51,466 nucleotides of DNA from an uncultured Clostridia bacterium (GTDB lineage: Bacteria; Bacillota; Clostridia; TANB77; CAG-508): contig CANRMM010000006.1 of the NCBI GenBank assembly GCA_947631745.1, positions 1 through 51,466 on the forward strand, read 5' to 3'. The translations under genes and the position numbers were made by a program. How positions within the stretch are numbered: the first letter of the stretch is position 1; every line of letters begins with the position of its first letter. The notes under the pieces were generated by a model that worked only from the letters and a program-made list of their open reading frames with translations, did not search any database and had not been told where the DNA came from. This document shows positions 9,628-17,401 of this stretch, in pieces.

Positions 9628-10484
9628 GTATAGAATTATTTGATACACATGCACATTATAATGATGAAAAGTTTGATGAGGATAGAGAAGAGATTATTCA
9701 AAAGGTATATGAATCCGGCGTTAAAAAGTTAGTTAATGCCGGATATAGTTTAGCATCTTCTAAAAAGGCGATAGAGATTGCGAAGGATTATGATTGGATG
9801 TATGTTATTTGTGGTATTTCACCTAATGATATACCGAATTCGAAGGATAAAATTGATGAACAAATTGGAGAGCTAGAGGAGTTAATGAAAAATTATGTGA
9901 AAAGTGTGGAAAACATACCATCAAATTCACGAATTCTTGGAGATAAAATAAGTAAAAAAATTGTAGCAATAGGAGAAATTGGATTAGATTATTATTGGAA
10001 TAAGGAAAATAAAGACTTACAGAAACATGCATTTATGAAGCAGATAGAATTGGCAAATAGATTGAATTTACCAATTGTTATTCATACAAGGGAAGCGGCT
10101 GATGATACAATTGATATTTTAAAAAATAAAATTACTGTTGATAAAAAAGGAATTTTTCATTGTTGTCCTATGAATAGAGAACTAATTAAACAAGCACTTC
10201 AGTTAGGATTCTTTATTTCTTTTGCTGGCCCTATTACTTTTAAAAATGCTAAAAATGCAGATGAAATGATAGAAATGGTTCCTTTAGATAGAATTTTGAT
10301 TGAAACAGATAGTCCATACCTTTCACCAGAGCCTAATAGAGGAAAAAGAAATGATTCTAGAAATGTTTATTATATGGCAAAAAAAATTGCAGAGGTGAAA
10401 AAATGTACTATAGAAGAAATAGCAAAGTATACTTATAATAATGCTGAGAAAATTTTTGAAATAGGGGAAGGTAAGGCTTTATGA
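9624..10484 (+). CDS. tatD: TatD-family metal-dependent hydrolase (putative DNase)
   Basis: A cytoplasmic TIM-barrel hydrolase of the TatD/YcfH family. In characterised members it is a Mg-dependent 3'-5' exonuclease or a D-aminoacyl-tRNA-type hydrolase; the precise substrate here is unknown. The metal ligands appear in order: FDTHAHYND (HxH), GEIGLDYYW (Glu), IHTREA (His), FHCC (His) and ETDSPYLSPEP (Asp). It has 286 residues, slightly longer than usual because of an insertion around residues 75-110 (KSVENIPSNSR region). It overlaps acpS by four bases and the following 47-residue gene by four. Confidence 0.92.
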   Translation: MSIELFDTHAHYNDEKFDEDREEIIQKVYESGVKKLVNAGYSLASSKKAIEIAKDYDWMYVICGISPNDIPNSKDKIDEQIGELEELMKNYVKSVENIPSNSRILGDKISKKIVAIGEIGLDYYWNKENKDLQKHAFMKQIELANRLNLPIVIHTREAADDTIDILKNKITVDKKGIFHCCPMNRELIKQALQLGFFISFAGPITFKNAKNADEMIEMVPLDRILIETDSPYLSPEPNRGKRNDSRNVYYMAKKIAEVKKCTIEEIAKYTYNNAEKIFEIGEGKAL

Positions 10485-10624
10485 TGGCATTAGTATTAAT
10501 TATTTTAATTTCTTTTTTGGTAATTTTATTTTTAGTAGGAATAGTATTGGCTATTGTACTTCCAATTGTATTATCAAATAGAAATAAGGAAAATGGTAAT
10601 AGTAATGAAAAAAATAATTTTTGA
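10481..10624 (+). CDS. Small membrane protein (47 aa) coupled to tatD
   Basis: Not in the ORF track. ATG at 10481 overlaps the tatD stop (ATGATG), and an AGGGGAAGG ribosome binding site lies just upstream inside tatD. The product begins MMALVLIILISF. It is one long hydrophobic helix of about 30 residues followed by a polar Asn/Lys/Glu tail. The stop comes just before a strong bidirectional terminator, so it is the last gene of the WG-acpS-tatD operon. Function unknown; one-helix proteins of this kind can be regulatory peptides, but nothing here shows that. The second ATG (10484) could also be the start. Confidence 0.6.
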   Translation: MMALVLIILISFLVILFLVGIVLAIVLPIVLSNRNKENGNSNEKNNF

Positions 10625-10631
10625 AGATTAT

Positions 10632-10676
10632 AAAAAGAAAATGATATGTATAAAAAATCATTATCATTTTCTTTTT
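10632..10676. terminator. Bidirectional terminator between convergent operons
   Basis: AAAAAGAAAATGATA at 10632-10646 pairs with TATCATTTTCTTTTT at 10662-10676. A-runs and T-runs flank both arms, so the hairpin can end the tatD operon on plus and the ABC transporter operon on minus. Confidence 0.85.
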
Positions 10677-10691
10677 ATTTAGTTTATATTA

Positions 10692-11702
10692 TTATTTAAT
10701 TGCATTTTTAGCATATATGTTATTAACTATTTCTGTATAAGGAGCTTTTTGTTCTAATTCTCCTGCTAGTGTCATTACTTCTTGTAATCTATTAAAAGCA
10801 TCTTCTTCTAGTATAGGAGTTTCATTCCAAGCATCAATATCTTTATAACTTTGAATAGAAGCTTCTAATAAAGCTAAATCTGTGTCTGGAAAGAAGTCTT
10901 GTATAGCCTCTGCAATTTCTTTGGAAGTGTGTGATTTTACCCATTGTTGTCCTTTATAAATAGCATTTGTAAAGGTTTGAATAGTATCTTCATTATTTTG
11001 GATATAGCTTTCTTTTGCAAAATATGCTGTATATGGAATTTCACCTGCTTCTTTGCCAACAGATGCTACAACGTATCCTTTTCCTTCTTGTTCTGTTAAA
11101 GAGGCTGTAGGCTCAAATAAAGTGACGTAATCAGCATTTCCAGAAGCAAAAGCACCTGCCATTAGATCAAATTTTATGCTATCATCTAATATTAAATCTG
11201 TTTCTGGATTGATTCCATTTTGCTTTAATACATATTCTAGTGTCATGTAAGGCACGCCACCTTTTCGACCTGGAATAACAGTTTTTCCTTTTAAGTCATT
11301 CCAGTCGAATGAATCTGTATCTTTTCTTGCTACTAAAAAAGAACCATCTTTTTTAGTTAGTTGTGCAAAAACTTGTGTATGATCTTCTTTTCCTTCATTA
11401 TAAACATAGATAGATGCTTCTGGACCTGCAAATCCTATATCACATTGATTTGCAAGAACAGCAGTCATAACTGCATCAGCACCTTGACCAGTTGTTAATT
11501 CTATTTCTATACCATTATCTTTAAAAAATCCTTGGCTAATGGCAACATATTGGGGTGCATAAAAAACAGAACGTGTTACTTCATTTACTTTTATTAATTT
11601 TAAATCAGAAGTAGCATGTTCTGAGTTCCTTGACGATATTATTCCTATAGCAATGGCAATTATTATGACAATTGCTATGATGATTGTGATTGTTCGTTTC
11701 AA
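10692..11702 (-). CDS. ABC transporter substrate-binding protein, SsuA/TauA/NMT1-like
   Basis: A solute receptor for an SsuABC/TauABC-type importer. In the family the ligands are aliphatic sulfonates, taurine, nitrate or thiamine pyrimidine precursors; the ligand cannot be told here. After a 20-residue hydrophobic N-terminal helix come typical NMT1/SsuA features: FYAPQYVAISQGFFKDNGIEIEL, then GADAVMTAVLANQCDIGFAGPE, then LKGKTVIPGRKGG. No lipobox Cys follows the helix, so it is probably held by an uncleaved helix. The start is TTG, placed seven bases after GAAAGGAGAG. It is the last gene of the three-gene minus-strand operon. Confidence 0.87.
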   Translation of the reverse strand: MKRTITIIIAIVIIIAIAIGIISSRNSEHATSDLKLIKVNEVTRSVFYAPQYVAISQGFFKDNGIEIELTTGQGADAVMTAVLANQCDIGFAGPEASIYVYNEGKEDHTQVFAQLTKKDGSFLVARKDTDSFDWNDLKGKTVIPGRKGGVPYMTLEYVLKQNGINPETDLILDDSIKFDLMAGAFASGNADYVTLFEPTASLTEQEGKGYVVASVGKEAGEIPYTAYFAKESYIQNNEDTIQTFTNAIYKGQQWVKSHTSKEIAEAIQDFFPDTDLALLEASIQSYKDIDAWNETPILEEDAFNRLQEVMTLAGELEQKAPYTEIVNNIYAKNAIK

Positions 11703-11724
11703 AGTATTGCTCTCCTTTCATATA

Positions 11725-12534
11725 TTATCTAAATTTTTTTGTACGAAGAATAATTTTTTCAAGAAGAAGAACTGAAGCATACATTAATCCAGCGACAATC
11801 CCTAAAATAAGTACACTTGTCATTACTAAGTCTAGTTTAAATACTTGACCTCCATAAACAATTAAATAGCCAAGCCCAGCTTTAGAAACTAGAAATTCTC
11901 CAGAAATAACGCCAACAAGTGAAAGTCCAATATTTACTTTAAGTGAATTTATAAAAGTTGATAGATTTGCTGGAATAATGACTTTGGTTAATATTTGAAA
12001 TTTTGTTGCTTTAAATGTTCTTGCCATTTTTATAATTTCTGTATCTGTTTTCATGAAGCCATTTAAGTTTTCTAGAATTGTAACAACTAAAGAGATGGCG
12101 ATAGCCATTACAATAATGGCGGGGGTACCAGCACCAACCCATATAATTATTACAGGACCTAGGGCTACTTTAGGAAGACTGTTTAATACTACTAAAAAAG
12201 GCTCTGAAACTTTTGCAATAAAATCTGACCACCATAAAATTATGCCTATTAAGGTTCCAAGAAATGTACCAATTAAAAATCCTATTATTGTTTCATAGGT
12301 GGTGACCCAAATATGCATTAATAAATCATTAGAGGTTAAATTAAAAAAGGTATTTAGAATTCTGCTAGGCTGACTCATAATAAAGCTATCAATTATGCCA
12401 CAATTTGCTAGTATTTCCCATATTGCTAAAAAACAAATAAGAATTGCTATTTGTGTAAATAAAATTAGGTATTTTTTATGTTTTTGCTTTTTTAAATATT
12501 GTTTTCGTTCTGCTGAAATGCTGTTTTCATTCAT
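11725..12534 (-). CDS. ABC transporter permease, SsuC/TauC-like
   Basis: The membrane subunit of the importer, 269 residues. It has a basic, Lys-rich N-terminus, then about six helices. The coupling-helix (EAA-type) region is visible as MARTFKATKFQILTKVIIPA, followed by NSLKVNIGLSLVGVISGEFL, which is typical of the SsuC/TauC branch. ATG at 12534 overlaps the end of the upstream ATPase gene by eight bases, so the two are translationally coupled. The substrate-binding gene begins 22 bases after its stop. Confidence 0.9.
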   Translation of the reverse strand: MNENSISAERKQYLKKQKHKKYLILFTQIAILICFLAIWEILANCGIIDSFIMSQPSRILNTFFNLTSNDLLMHIWVTTYETIIGFLIGTFLGTLIGIILWWSDFIAKVSEPFLVVLNSLPKVALGPVIIIWVGAGTPAIIVMAIAISLVVTILENLNGFMKTDTEIIKMARTFKATKFQILTKVIIPANLSTFINSLKVNIGLSLVGVISGEFLVSKAGLGYLIVYGGQVFKLDLVMTSVLILGIVAGLMYASVLLLEKIILRTKKFR

Positions 12535-13294
12535 CTATACCCAACTCCCTCCATAGAGTATCAAAATATTCTGTGAATTTTGGATTTTGTCGACAATTAA
12601 TAGGAGTTTTATTTTCCATGTCAAATTCTAGAGTGTGTATTTTCTTTACTGTTCCAGGACGTTTTGTTAAAACTAATACTCTATCAGACATACTAATTGC
12701 TTCCGAAATATCATGTGTTACCATCATTGTTGTGATATTTTCTTTTTTTAAAATTTCATAAATATCGTTTGTAACCATAATTCTAGTTTGATAATCTAAG
12801 GCAGAAAAAGCTTCATCTAATAGAAGGATTTTAGGTTTTACAGCTAGTGTCCTAATAAGTGCTACTCTTTGCCTCATACCACCTGATAATTCTGAAGGAT
12901 ATTTGTCTTTAAAATCATATAAATTATACTTTTTTAATAATTCTTCTGCATAAGTTTTTGTTTCTAAATTTACTTTTCCTTTTATTTCGAGTCCGAATAG
13001 AATGTTGCTAAGAATTGTTCTCCATTCTAGTAGGCAGTCCTTTTGAAGCATGTATCCAATTTTCGAAGAAATACCATTAATTTGTTCTCCCTGTATGTAT
13101 ATTTCTCCACTTGATTTAGCTTCTAATCCTGCAATAATAGAAAGGAGAGTTGATTTGCCACACCCACTTGGACCAATGATTGAAAAAAATTCACCTTCAT
13201 TGACATGAAAAGTTACATCTTTTAATGCTTGAATTTCATTTTTTGAACCTTGATATTTTTTATTTAGGTTTTTTACTTCTAATAGTTTTGCCAT
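12527..13294 (-). CDS. ABC transporter ATP-binding protein, SsuB/TauB-like
   Basis: The cytoplasmic ATPase that powers the importer. All motifs are intact: Walker A GPSGCGKST, Q-loop region MLQKDCLLEW, signature ELSGGMRQRVAL, Walker B KILLLDEAFSALD and H-loop MVTHDISEA. The tracked ORF begins 21 codons earlier, but the alignable protein starts MAKLLEVKNL at ATG 13294, with AAAGGAAGT upstream, so I use that start (255 residues). It is the first gene of the operon. I found no riboswitch in the short leader that would name the substrate. Confidence 0.9.
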   Translation of the reverse strand: MAKLLEVKNLNKKYQGSKNEIQALKDVTFHVNEGEFFSIIGPSGCGKSTLLSIIAGLEAKSSGEIYIQGEQINGISSKIGYMLQKDCLLEWRTILSNILFGLEIKGKVNLETKTYAEELLKKYNLYDFKDKYPSELSGGMRQRVALIRTLAVKPKILLLDEAFSALDYQTRIMVTNDIYEILKKENITTMMVTHDISEAISMSDRVLVLTKRPGTVKKIHTLEFDMENKTPINCRQNPKFTEYFDTLWRELGIDE

Positions 13295-13467
13295 GGTTAA
13301 TTTACTTCCTTTCTCCTTGTGTTTATCCTCGATATATATTATGTAAAACATAAACAAGAAGTGAAAAAAAATTAAAATTTTCCAAAATGTACTATTCCGT
13401 AGTCATATTCTTAGTACAAGCAACATATAATATTAATATATCAGTACTTTGGACAATATATCAAAAT

Positions 13468-13496
13468 TTGACATATCATTCTAGAAATGTTATAAT
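13468..13496 (+). promoter_or_regulatory. Consensus SigA promoter of the G5/3D gene
   Basis: A perfect match: TTGACA, 17 bases, TATAAT. It is located 37 bases before the ATG at 13533, in the divergent region shared with the ABC operon. Confidence 0.88.
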
Positions 13497-13532
13497 GTAG
13501 ATGTTGCTTTTAAAGGAGGGAACAAATTTCTT

Positions 13533-14531
13533 ATGAAAAATGATGATAAAGCATCAATATCATTAAAAAAGATAATATGTATTACTGTTGTACTTATTTT
13601 CCTTTTAGGAATTGGTGTTATGGCAGGTAATGTCAAAGTTAATAGTGTTAAAATAGTATTAGCTAGTGGTTATGAGATGAATGTTTTAACAACTAAAACA
13701 AATATAAAAGAAATTTTAGATGAAAATCATATTATATTACTTGAAAATGAGAAAGTTACACCAAATGAAGATGAAGAACTTTCTGATAATAAAACAATTA
13801 TTATTTCAAAAGATACAGAAGAAGTTGTTATTTCTTCAGAAGTAGAAACATCAGAAAATGTTTCAGTAGAAGAAGTATTAGAAGAAAATTATTCAAAAAT
13901 CGTTGAGAAGATTGTTAAAGAAAAAGTAAAAATACCATACGAAACAATTACAAAAGATGTTTCAACAGGTTCAGGAACAACACAAAATAGTGTAGTTCAA
14001 GATGGTGTAGATGGTGAAAAAGAAGTTACTTATAAAGTAAAATATCAGAATGATAAAGAAATTGAAAAAGTAGAAATATCTTCAAAAGTTATTAAGGAAC
14101 CAATTGATAAAATTATAGAAGTAAGAACAAGACAAGTTACATCAAGAAGTTCAAGAACAGCTACTTCAAATCCAGCTTTAACAGCTTCTACTACTCTTGC
14201 AAAAAAAGTAGCAGATATTACACCAGAAGTTGTTACATTTAATACATCAGCTTATTGTCCTTGTGTTAGCTGTTGTGGTAAATCAAATGGTATTACAGCT
14301 TCAGGAGCACCAGCATGTGCTTGGTATACTGTAGCTGCAGGTTCTGCTTATCCAATGGGTACAGTTATTTATATACCATATTTTAAGGACGAACCAAATG
14401 GAGGATGGTTTGTAGTACAAGATAGAGGTGGAGCCATCTCAAGTAGTAAATTAGACATTTTTATGAATACACATGGTGAAGCACTACAATTTGGAAGACG
14501 TGATTTAGAATGTTATGTATATGTTTTTTAA
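13533..14531 (+). CDS. DUF348/G5/3D-domain cell-wall protein (YabE-like)
   Basis: An exported wall protein related to YabE and resuscitation-promoting-factor-like proteins; the 3D domain resembles the MltA-type lytic transglycosylase fold. The order is an N-terminal membrane helix (about 12-30); one DUF348 module (VKIVLASGYEMNVLTTKTNIKEIL); a G5 domain (about 130-200, with KEKVKIPYETI); a Ser/Thr linker; and a C-terminal 3D domain (about 230-332) with TSAYCPC, VAAGSAYPMGT, VVQDRGG and KLDIFM, which hold the conserved Asp residues. The ATG follows AAAGGAGGG. It is transcribed from a consensus promoter. The likely role is peptidoglycan remodelling; activity is inferred from the fold. Confidence 0.88.
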   Translation: MKNDDKASISLKKIICITVVLIFLLGIGVMAGNVKVNSVKIVLASGYEMNVLTTKTNIKEILDENHIILLENEKVTPNEDEELSDNKTIIISKDTEEVVISSEVETSENVSVEEVLEENYSKIVEKIVKEKVKIPYETITKDVSTGSGTTQNSVVQDGVDGEKEVTYKVKYQNDKEIEKVEISSKVIKEPIDKIIEVRTRQVTSRSSRTATSNPALTASTTLAKKVADITPEVVTFNTSAYCPCVSCCGKSNGITASGAPACAWYTVAAGSAYPMGTVIYIPYFKDEPNGGWFVVQDRGGAISSSKLDIFMNTHGEALQFGRRDLECYVYVF

Positions 14532-14542
14532 AATAAAAACGG

Positions 14543-14580
14543 AAAATGGCTCAAAAGTAAATTTTGAGCTGTTTTTCTTT
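14543..14580 (+). terminator. Terminator after the G5/3D gene
   Basis: GGCTCAAAA and TTTTGAGCT form the stem around a GTAAA loop, extended by A-T pairs. TGTTTTTCTTTT follows. The next gene's ribosome binding site begins right after, so some read-through to xth is possible. Confidence 0.75.
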
Positions 14581-14596
14581 TGATAGGAGTAAAAAA

Positions 14597-15358
14597 ATGA
14601 AATTAATTTCGTGGAATGTAAATGGATTAAGAGCAGTAATTAATAAAGGTTTTCAAGATTTCTTTAAAGAAATAAATGCAGATGTTTTTTGCATTCAAGA
14701 AACAAAAATGCAAAAAGATCAAATAGATGAAGGAATTGGAAATATTTTTGATGGTTACTATGCCTATTGGAATAGTGCTGAAAAAAAAGGATATTCTGGA
14801 ACTGCAATTTTTACCAGAAAAGAGCCTATGTCAGTTCATTATGGAATTGGTATAGATGAACATGATAAAGAGGGAAGAGTTATTACTTTAGAGTTTGAAG
14901 ATTTTTATTTGGTGAATTGCTATACACCAAATTCAAAGAGAGAACTAGAAAGATTGGATTATAGGATGATATGGGAAGATGCCTTTAGAGCATATCTTTT
15001 AAAATTAGATAAAGTAAAGCCAGTTATTTTGTGTGGAGATTTGAATGTAGCACATCAGGAAATAGATTTAAAAAATCCTAAGACAAATCATAGAAATGCA
15101 GGATTTACAGATGAAGAAAGAGGAAAAATGACAGAACTTTTATCAGCAGGATTTACAGATAGTTTTCGCTACTTATATCCAAATAAGGAAAATTGTTATT
15201 CATGGTGGTCATATATGTTCCATGCTAGAGAGAAAAACGCTGGTTGGAGAATAGATTATTTTATTGTATCAAAATCAATAGAAGGGAAAATTAAAGAGAG
15301 TTATATTTTCTCAGAAATTATGGGTAGTGACCATTGCCCAGTAGGTTTGGAAATATAG
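14597..15358 (+). CDS. xth: Exodeoxyribonuclease III (AP endonuclease)
   Basis: A base-excision-repair enzyme that cuts at abasic sites and removes 3' blocks. The family motifs are clear: [18 protein letters not shown] (metal Glu), [24 protein letters not shown] and the final GSDHCPV with the catalytic Asp-His. It has 253 residues. The tracked start at 14564 lies within the preceding terminator hairpin; ATG 14597 follows AGGAGT by six bases and starts directly with the conserved [10 protein letters not shown]. An AI-2E-family gene follows 16 bases later. Confidence 0.93.
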   Translation: MKLISWNVNGLRAVINKGFQDFFKEINADVFCIQETKMQKDQIDEGIGNIFDGYYAYWNSAEKKGYSGTAIFTRKEPMSVHYGIGIDEHDKEGRVITLEFEDFYLVNCYTPNSKRELERLDYRMIWEDAFRAYLLKLDKVKPVILCGDLNVAHQEIDLKNPKTNHRNAGFTDEERGKMTELLSAGFTDSFRYLYPNKENCYSWWSYMFHAREKNAGWRIDYFIVSKSIEGKIKESYIFSEIMGSDHCPVGLEI

Positions 15359-15374
15359 GAGAGGAGCTGATAAT

Positions 15375-16517
15375 ATGGGAGAAAAAAAGAAAACAATTAC
15401 AAAATGGCTTTACTGGTTCTTGTTTGCAGTAGCAGTTATTGCAGTTTATAAGACTTTGGATAATTTTCAAGATATAGGGAATTGGATTAAAGAATTATTG
15501 GATGTTTTGATGCCATTCCTAATTGGAATATTAATTGCTTATTTATTATACATACCATGTAGAAAGATAGAGAATATTTATCTAAAAGCAAAGAAATTAA
15601 AATTTATTAAGAAAAGAGCAAGAGGATTATCTGTTCTTACTGTATATCTTATTGTAGTAATTCTTATTGTAATTTCTTTTACTTTTTTAATACCAGTTAT
15701 TTCTACCAGTATTATTGATTTAGTCAGTAACTTTCAAGGATATTATAATGACACGATGAATGGGTATGCAAACTTACCTGAGGATTCTATTTTAAAAAGT
15801 GAAGTCGTTTCGGAACTTATTAATAATATTCGTAATATTGATTTTAAACAATATATTAATTTAGAAAAAATTGCGGATTATGCAAAAGGTGCGATTAACT
15901 TTGCAACAAAAATTTTTGACTTCTTTGTGGCAGTTATTGTATCTGTTTATATGTTACTTCAAAGAAGAGAAATTTTAGAATTTTTGAAGAAGCTTGCTAG
16001 AGCAATGTTAGAGGAAAGAAGCTATCATCACTTAGGAAGATATTTTGAAAGAACCAATTCTATTTTCTTTAATTTCCTAGCAGGGCAATTTATTGATGGA
16101 ATTGTGGTAGGAATTATTACATCTATTGCGATGTCTATTTTAGGAGTTAAATATGCTATCTTATTAGGATTTATGATTGGATTATTTAACATGATACCTT
16201 ATTTTGGAGCAATTATAGCAGTAATTATTGCTACAATAATTACAATTTTAACAGGTGGTTTAGGTCAAGCTGTCGCTATGTTAATTGTAGTTGTTATCTT
16301 ACAGCAGATTGATGCAAATATTATTAATCCAAAGATTATAGGGTCATCTTTAAAAATTAGTCCTTTATTAGTAATTTTTGGTGTTACTGTTGGAGGAGCA
16401 TATTTTGGTATATGGGGTATGTTCTTGGCAGTTCCTGTTATTGCAGTTTTAAAATTAGTTGTAACAGATTACATAGAGTATAAGAATAGAAAAAAGAGTC
16501 AACTAGTTGAAGAATAA
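15375..16517 (+). CDS. AI-2E family (PerM/UPF0118) membrane transporter
   Basis: A 380-residue integral membrane protein. It has N-terminal helices (about 12-32, 40-62, 80-108), a soluble stretch, then the C-terminal helix cluster with the typical DANIINPKIIGSSLKISP signature and GIWGMFLAVPVIAVLK. Family members export small molecules, or act as Na+/H+ antiporters in some cases; the name AI-2E should not be taken as proof of autoinducer transport. The ATG follows GGAGAGGAGCTGATA. It probably shares a transcript with xth and is followed by a strong terminator. Confidence 0.88.
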   Translation: MGEKKKTITKWLYWFLFAVAVIAVYKTLDNFQDIGNWIKELLDVLMPFLIGILIAYLLYIPCRKIENIYLKAKKLKFIKKRARGLSVLTVYLIVVILIVISFTFLIPVISTSIIDLVSNFQGYYNDTMNGYANLPEDSILKSEVVSELINNIRNIDFKQYINLEKIADYAKGAINFATKIFDFFVAVIVSVYMLLQRREILEFLKKLARAMLEERSYHHLGRYFERTNSIFFNFLAGQFIDGIVVGIITSIAMSILGVKYAILLGFMIGLFNMIPYFGAIIAVIIATIITILTGGLGQAVAMLIVVVILQQIDANIINPKIIGSSLKISPLLVIFGVTVGGAYFGIWGMFLAVPVIAVLKLVVTDYIEYKNRKKSQLVEE

Positions 16518-16561
16518 TTTTTAAAATTAAAGATTTATTTTAAGAAAAAATTAATAATTTT

Positions 16562-16618
16562 ATCCCTTTTTTCTTAATAATTATGTGTTATAGTTATTAA
16601 GGAACAAAGGGATTTTTT
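16562..16618 (+). terminator. Long-hairpin terminator after the AI-2E gene
   Basis: ATCCCTTTTTTCTTAATAA pairs with TTATTAAGGAACAAAGGGAT (one bulge), followed by TTTTTT. An overlapping smaller pairing, TTAAGAAAAAA/TTTTTTCTTAA at 16540-16577, is mutually exclusive with it. Confidence 0.8.
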
Positions 16619-16644
16619 ACATTATGTTATTTATATGATATAAT
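16616..16644 (+). promoter_or_regulatory. SigA-type promoter of the two-component operon
   Basis: TTTACA, 17 bases, then TATAAT preceded by TGA (extended -10). It starts directly in the T-run of the upstream terminator and lies 30 bases before the ATG at 16674. Confidence 0.75.
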
Positions 16645-16673
16645 AGAAAAGAAGTAATAAGGGGAGTTAGTTT

Positions 16674-17375
16674 ATGTATAATATTTTGGTAGTAGATGAT
16701 GATGAAGAGATTGTAAAGGCAATTGAAATATATCTTTCAAAAGAAGGGTACCATATTTTTAAAGCTTATAATGGTAGACAGGCTTTAGAAGTAATTAATA
16801 AAGAAGAGATTCATCTAGTGTTATTAGATATTATGATGCCAGAATTAGATGGAATTAGTGTAGCAAATATTATTCGAAAAGATAAAGCGATTCCTATTAT
16901 TATGCTATCTGCAAAATCAGAAGATTATGATAAGATAGCAGGACTTAATAATGGAGCAGATGATTACATTACTAAACCATTTAATCCATTAGAATTAATA
17001 GCAAGGGTAAATTCTCAAATAAGACGATATACTTCTCTAGGATCAATTGCAAAAAATGGAGAAGAAGGAATTTATCGAACAGGGCAATTAGAGATAAATG
17101 ATATAACTAAACAAGTTCAGGTAGAGGGAAAAGAAGTAAAACTAACGCCAACGGAATATAATATTTTAAAATTTTTGACTAAAAATAAGGGAGTGGTGTA
17201 TTCCATAGAGCAAATTTATGAAAATGTATGGGAAGAAGAAAGTTATGGAGCAGAAAATATTATAGCTGTTCACATTAGGCACATTCGCGAAAAAATAGAA
17301 ATCAATCCTCGAGAACCTAAATATTTAAAGGTTATATGGGGAGTTGGTTATAAAATAGAGAACCTTGAAAATTAG
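16674..17375 (+). CDS. OmpR/PhoB-family response regulator
   Basis: A DNA-binding response regulator of 233 residues. The receiver domain has the acidic pocket VVDDDEE, phospho-acceptor D52 in LLDIMMPELDG, S79 and K101 in TKPF. A C-terminal winged-helix domain (about 125-230) carries LTPTEYNILKFL and VHIRHIREKIE. It resembles the VanR-like branch. The ATG follows AAGGGGAG. Its cognate kinase lies 26 bases downstream but is frameshifted in this sequence, so the receiver may lack a full partner. Target genes are unknown. Confidence 0.92.
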   Translation: MYNILVVDDDEEIVKAIEIYLSKEGYHIFKAYNGRQALEVINKEEIHLVLLDIMMPELDGISVANIIRKDKAIPIIMLSAKSEDYDKIAGLNNGADDYITKPFNPLELIARVNSQIRRYTSLGSIAKNGEEGIYRTGQLEINDITKQVQVEGKEVKLTPTEYNILKFLTKNKGVVYSIEQIYENVWEEESYGAENIIAVHIRHIREKIEINPREPKYLKVIWGVGYKIENLEN

Positions 17376-17401
17376 ATTTTTATAATAAGGAGAAGTGATA
17401 G

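Noticed and set aside
12053-12298. Plus-strand 81-residue ORF
   Set aside because: Antisense shadow of the ABC permease gene.
13295-13467. Riboswitch upstream of the ABC transporter operon
   Set aside because: The leader is short and AT-rich, with no TPP, SAM or other recognisable riboswitch core and no clear hairpin pair.
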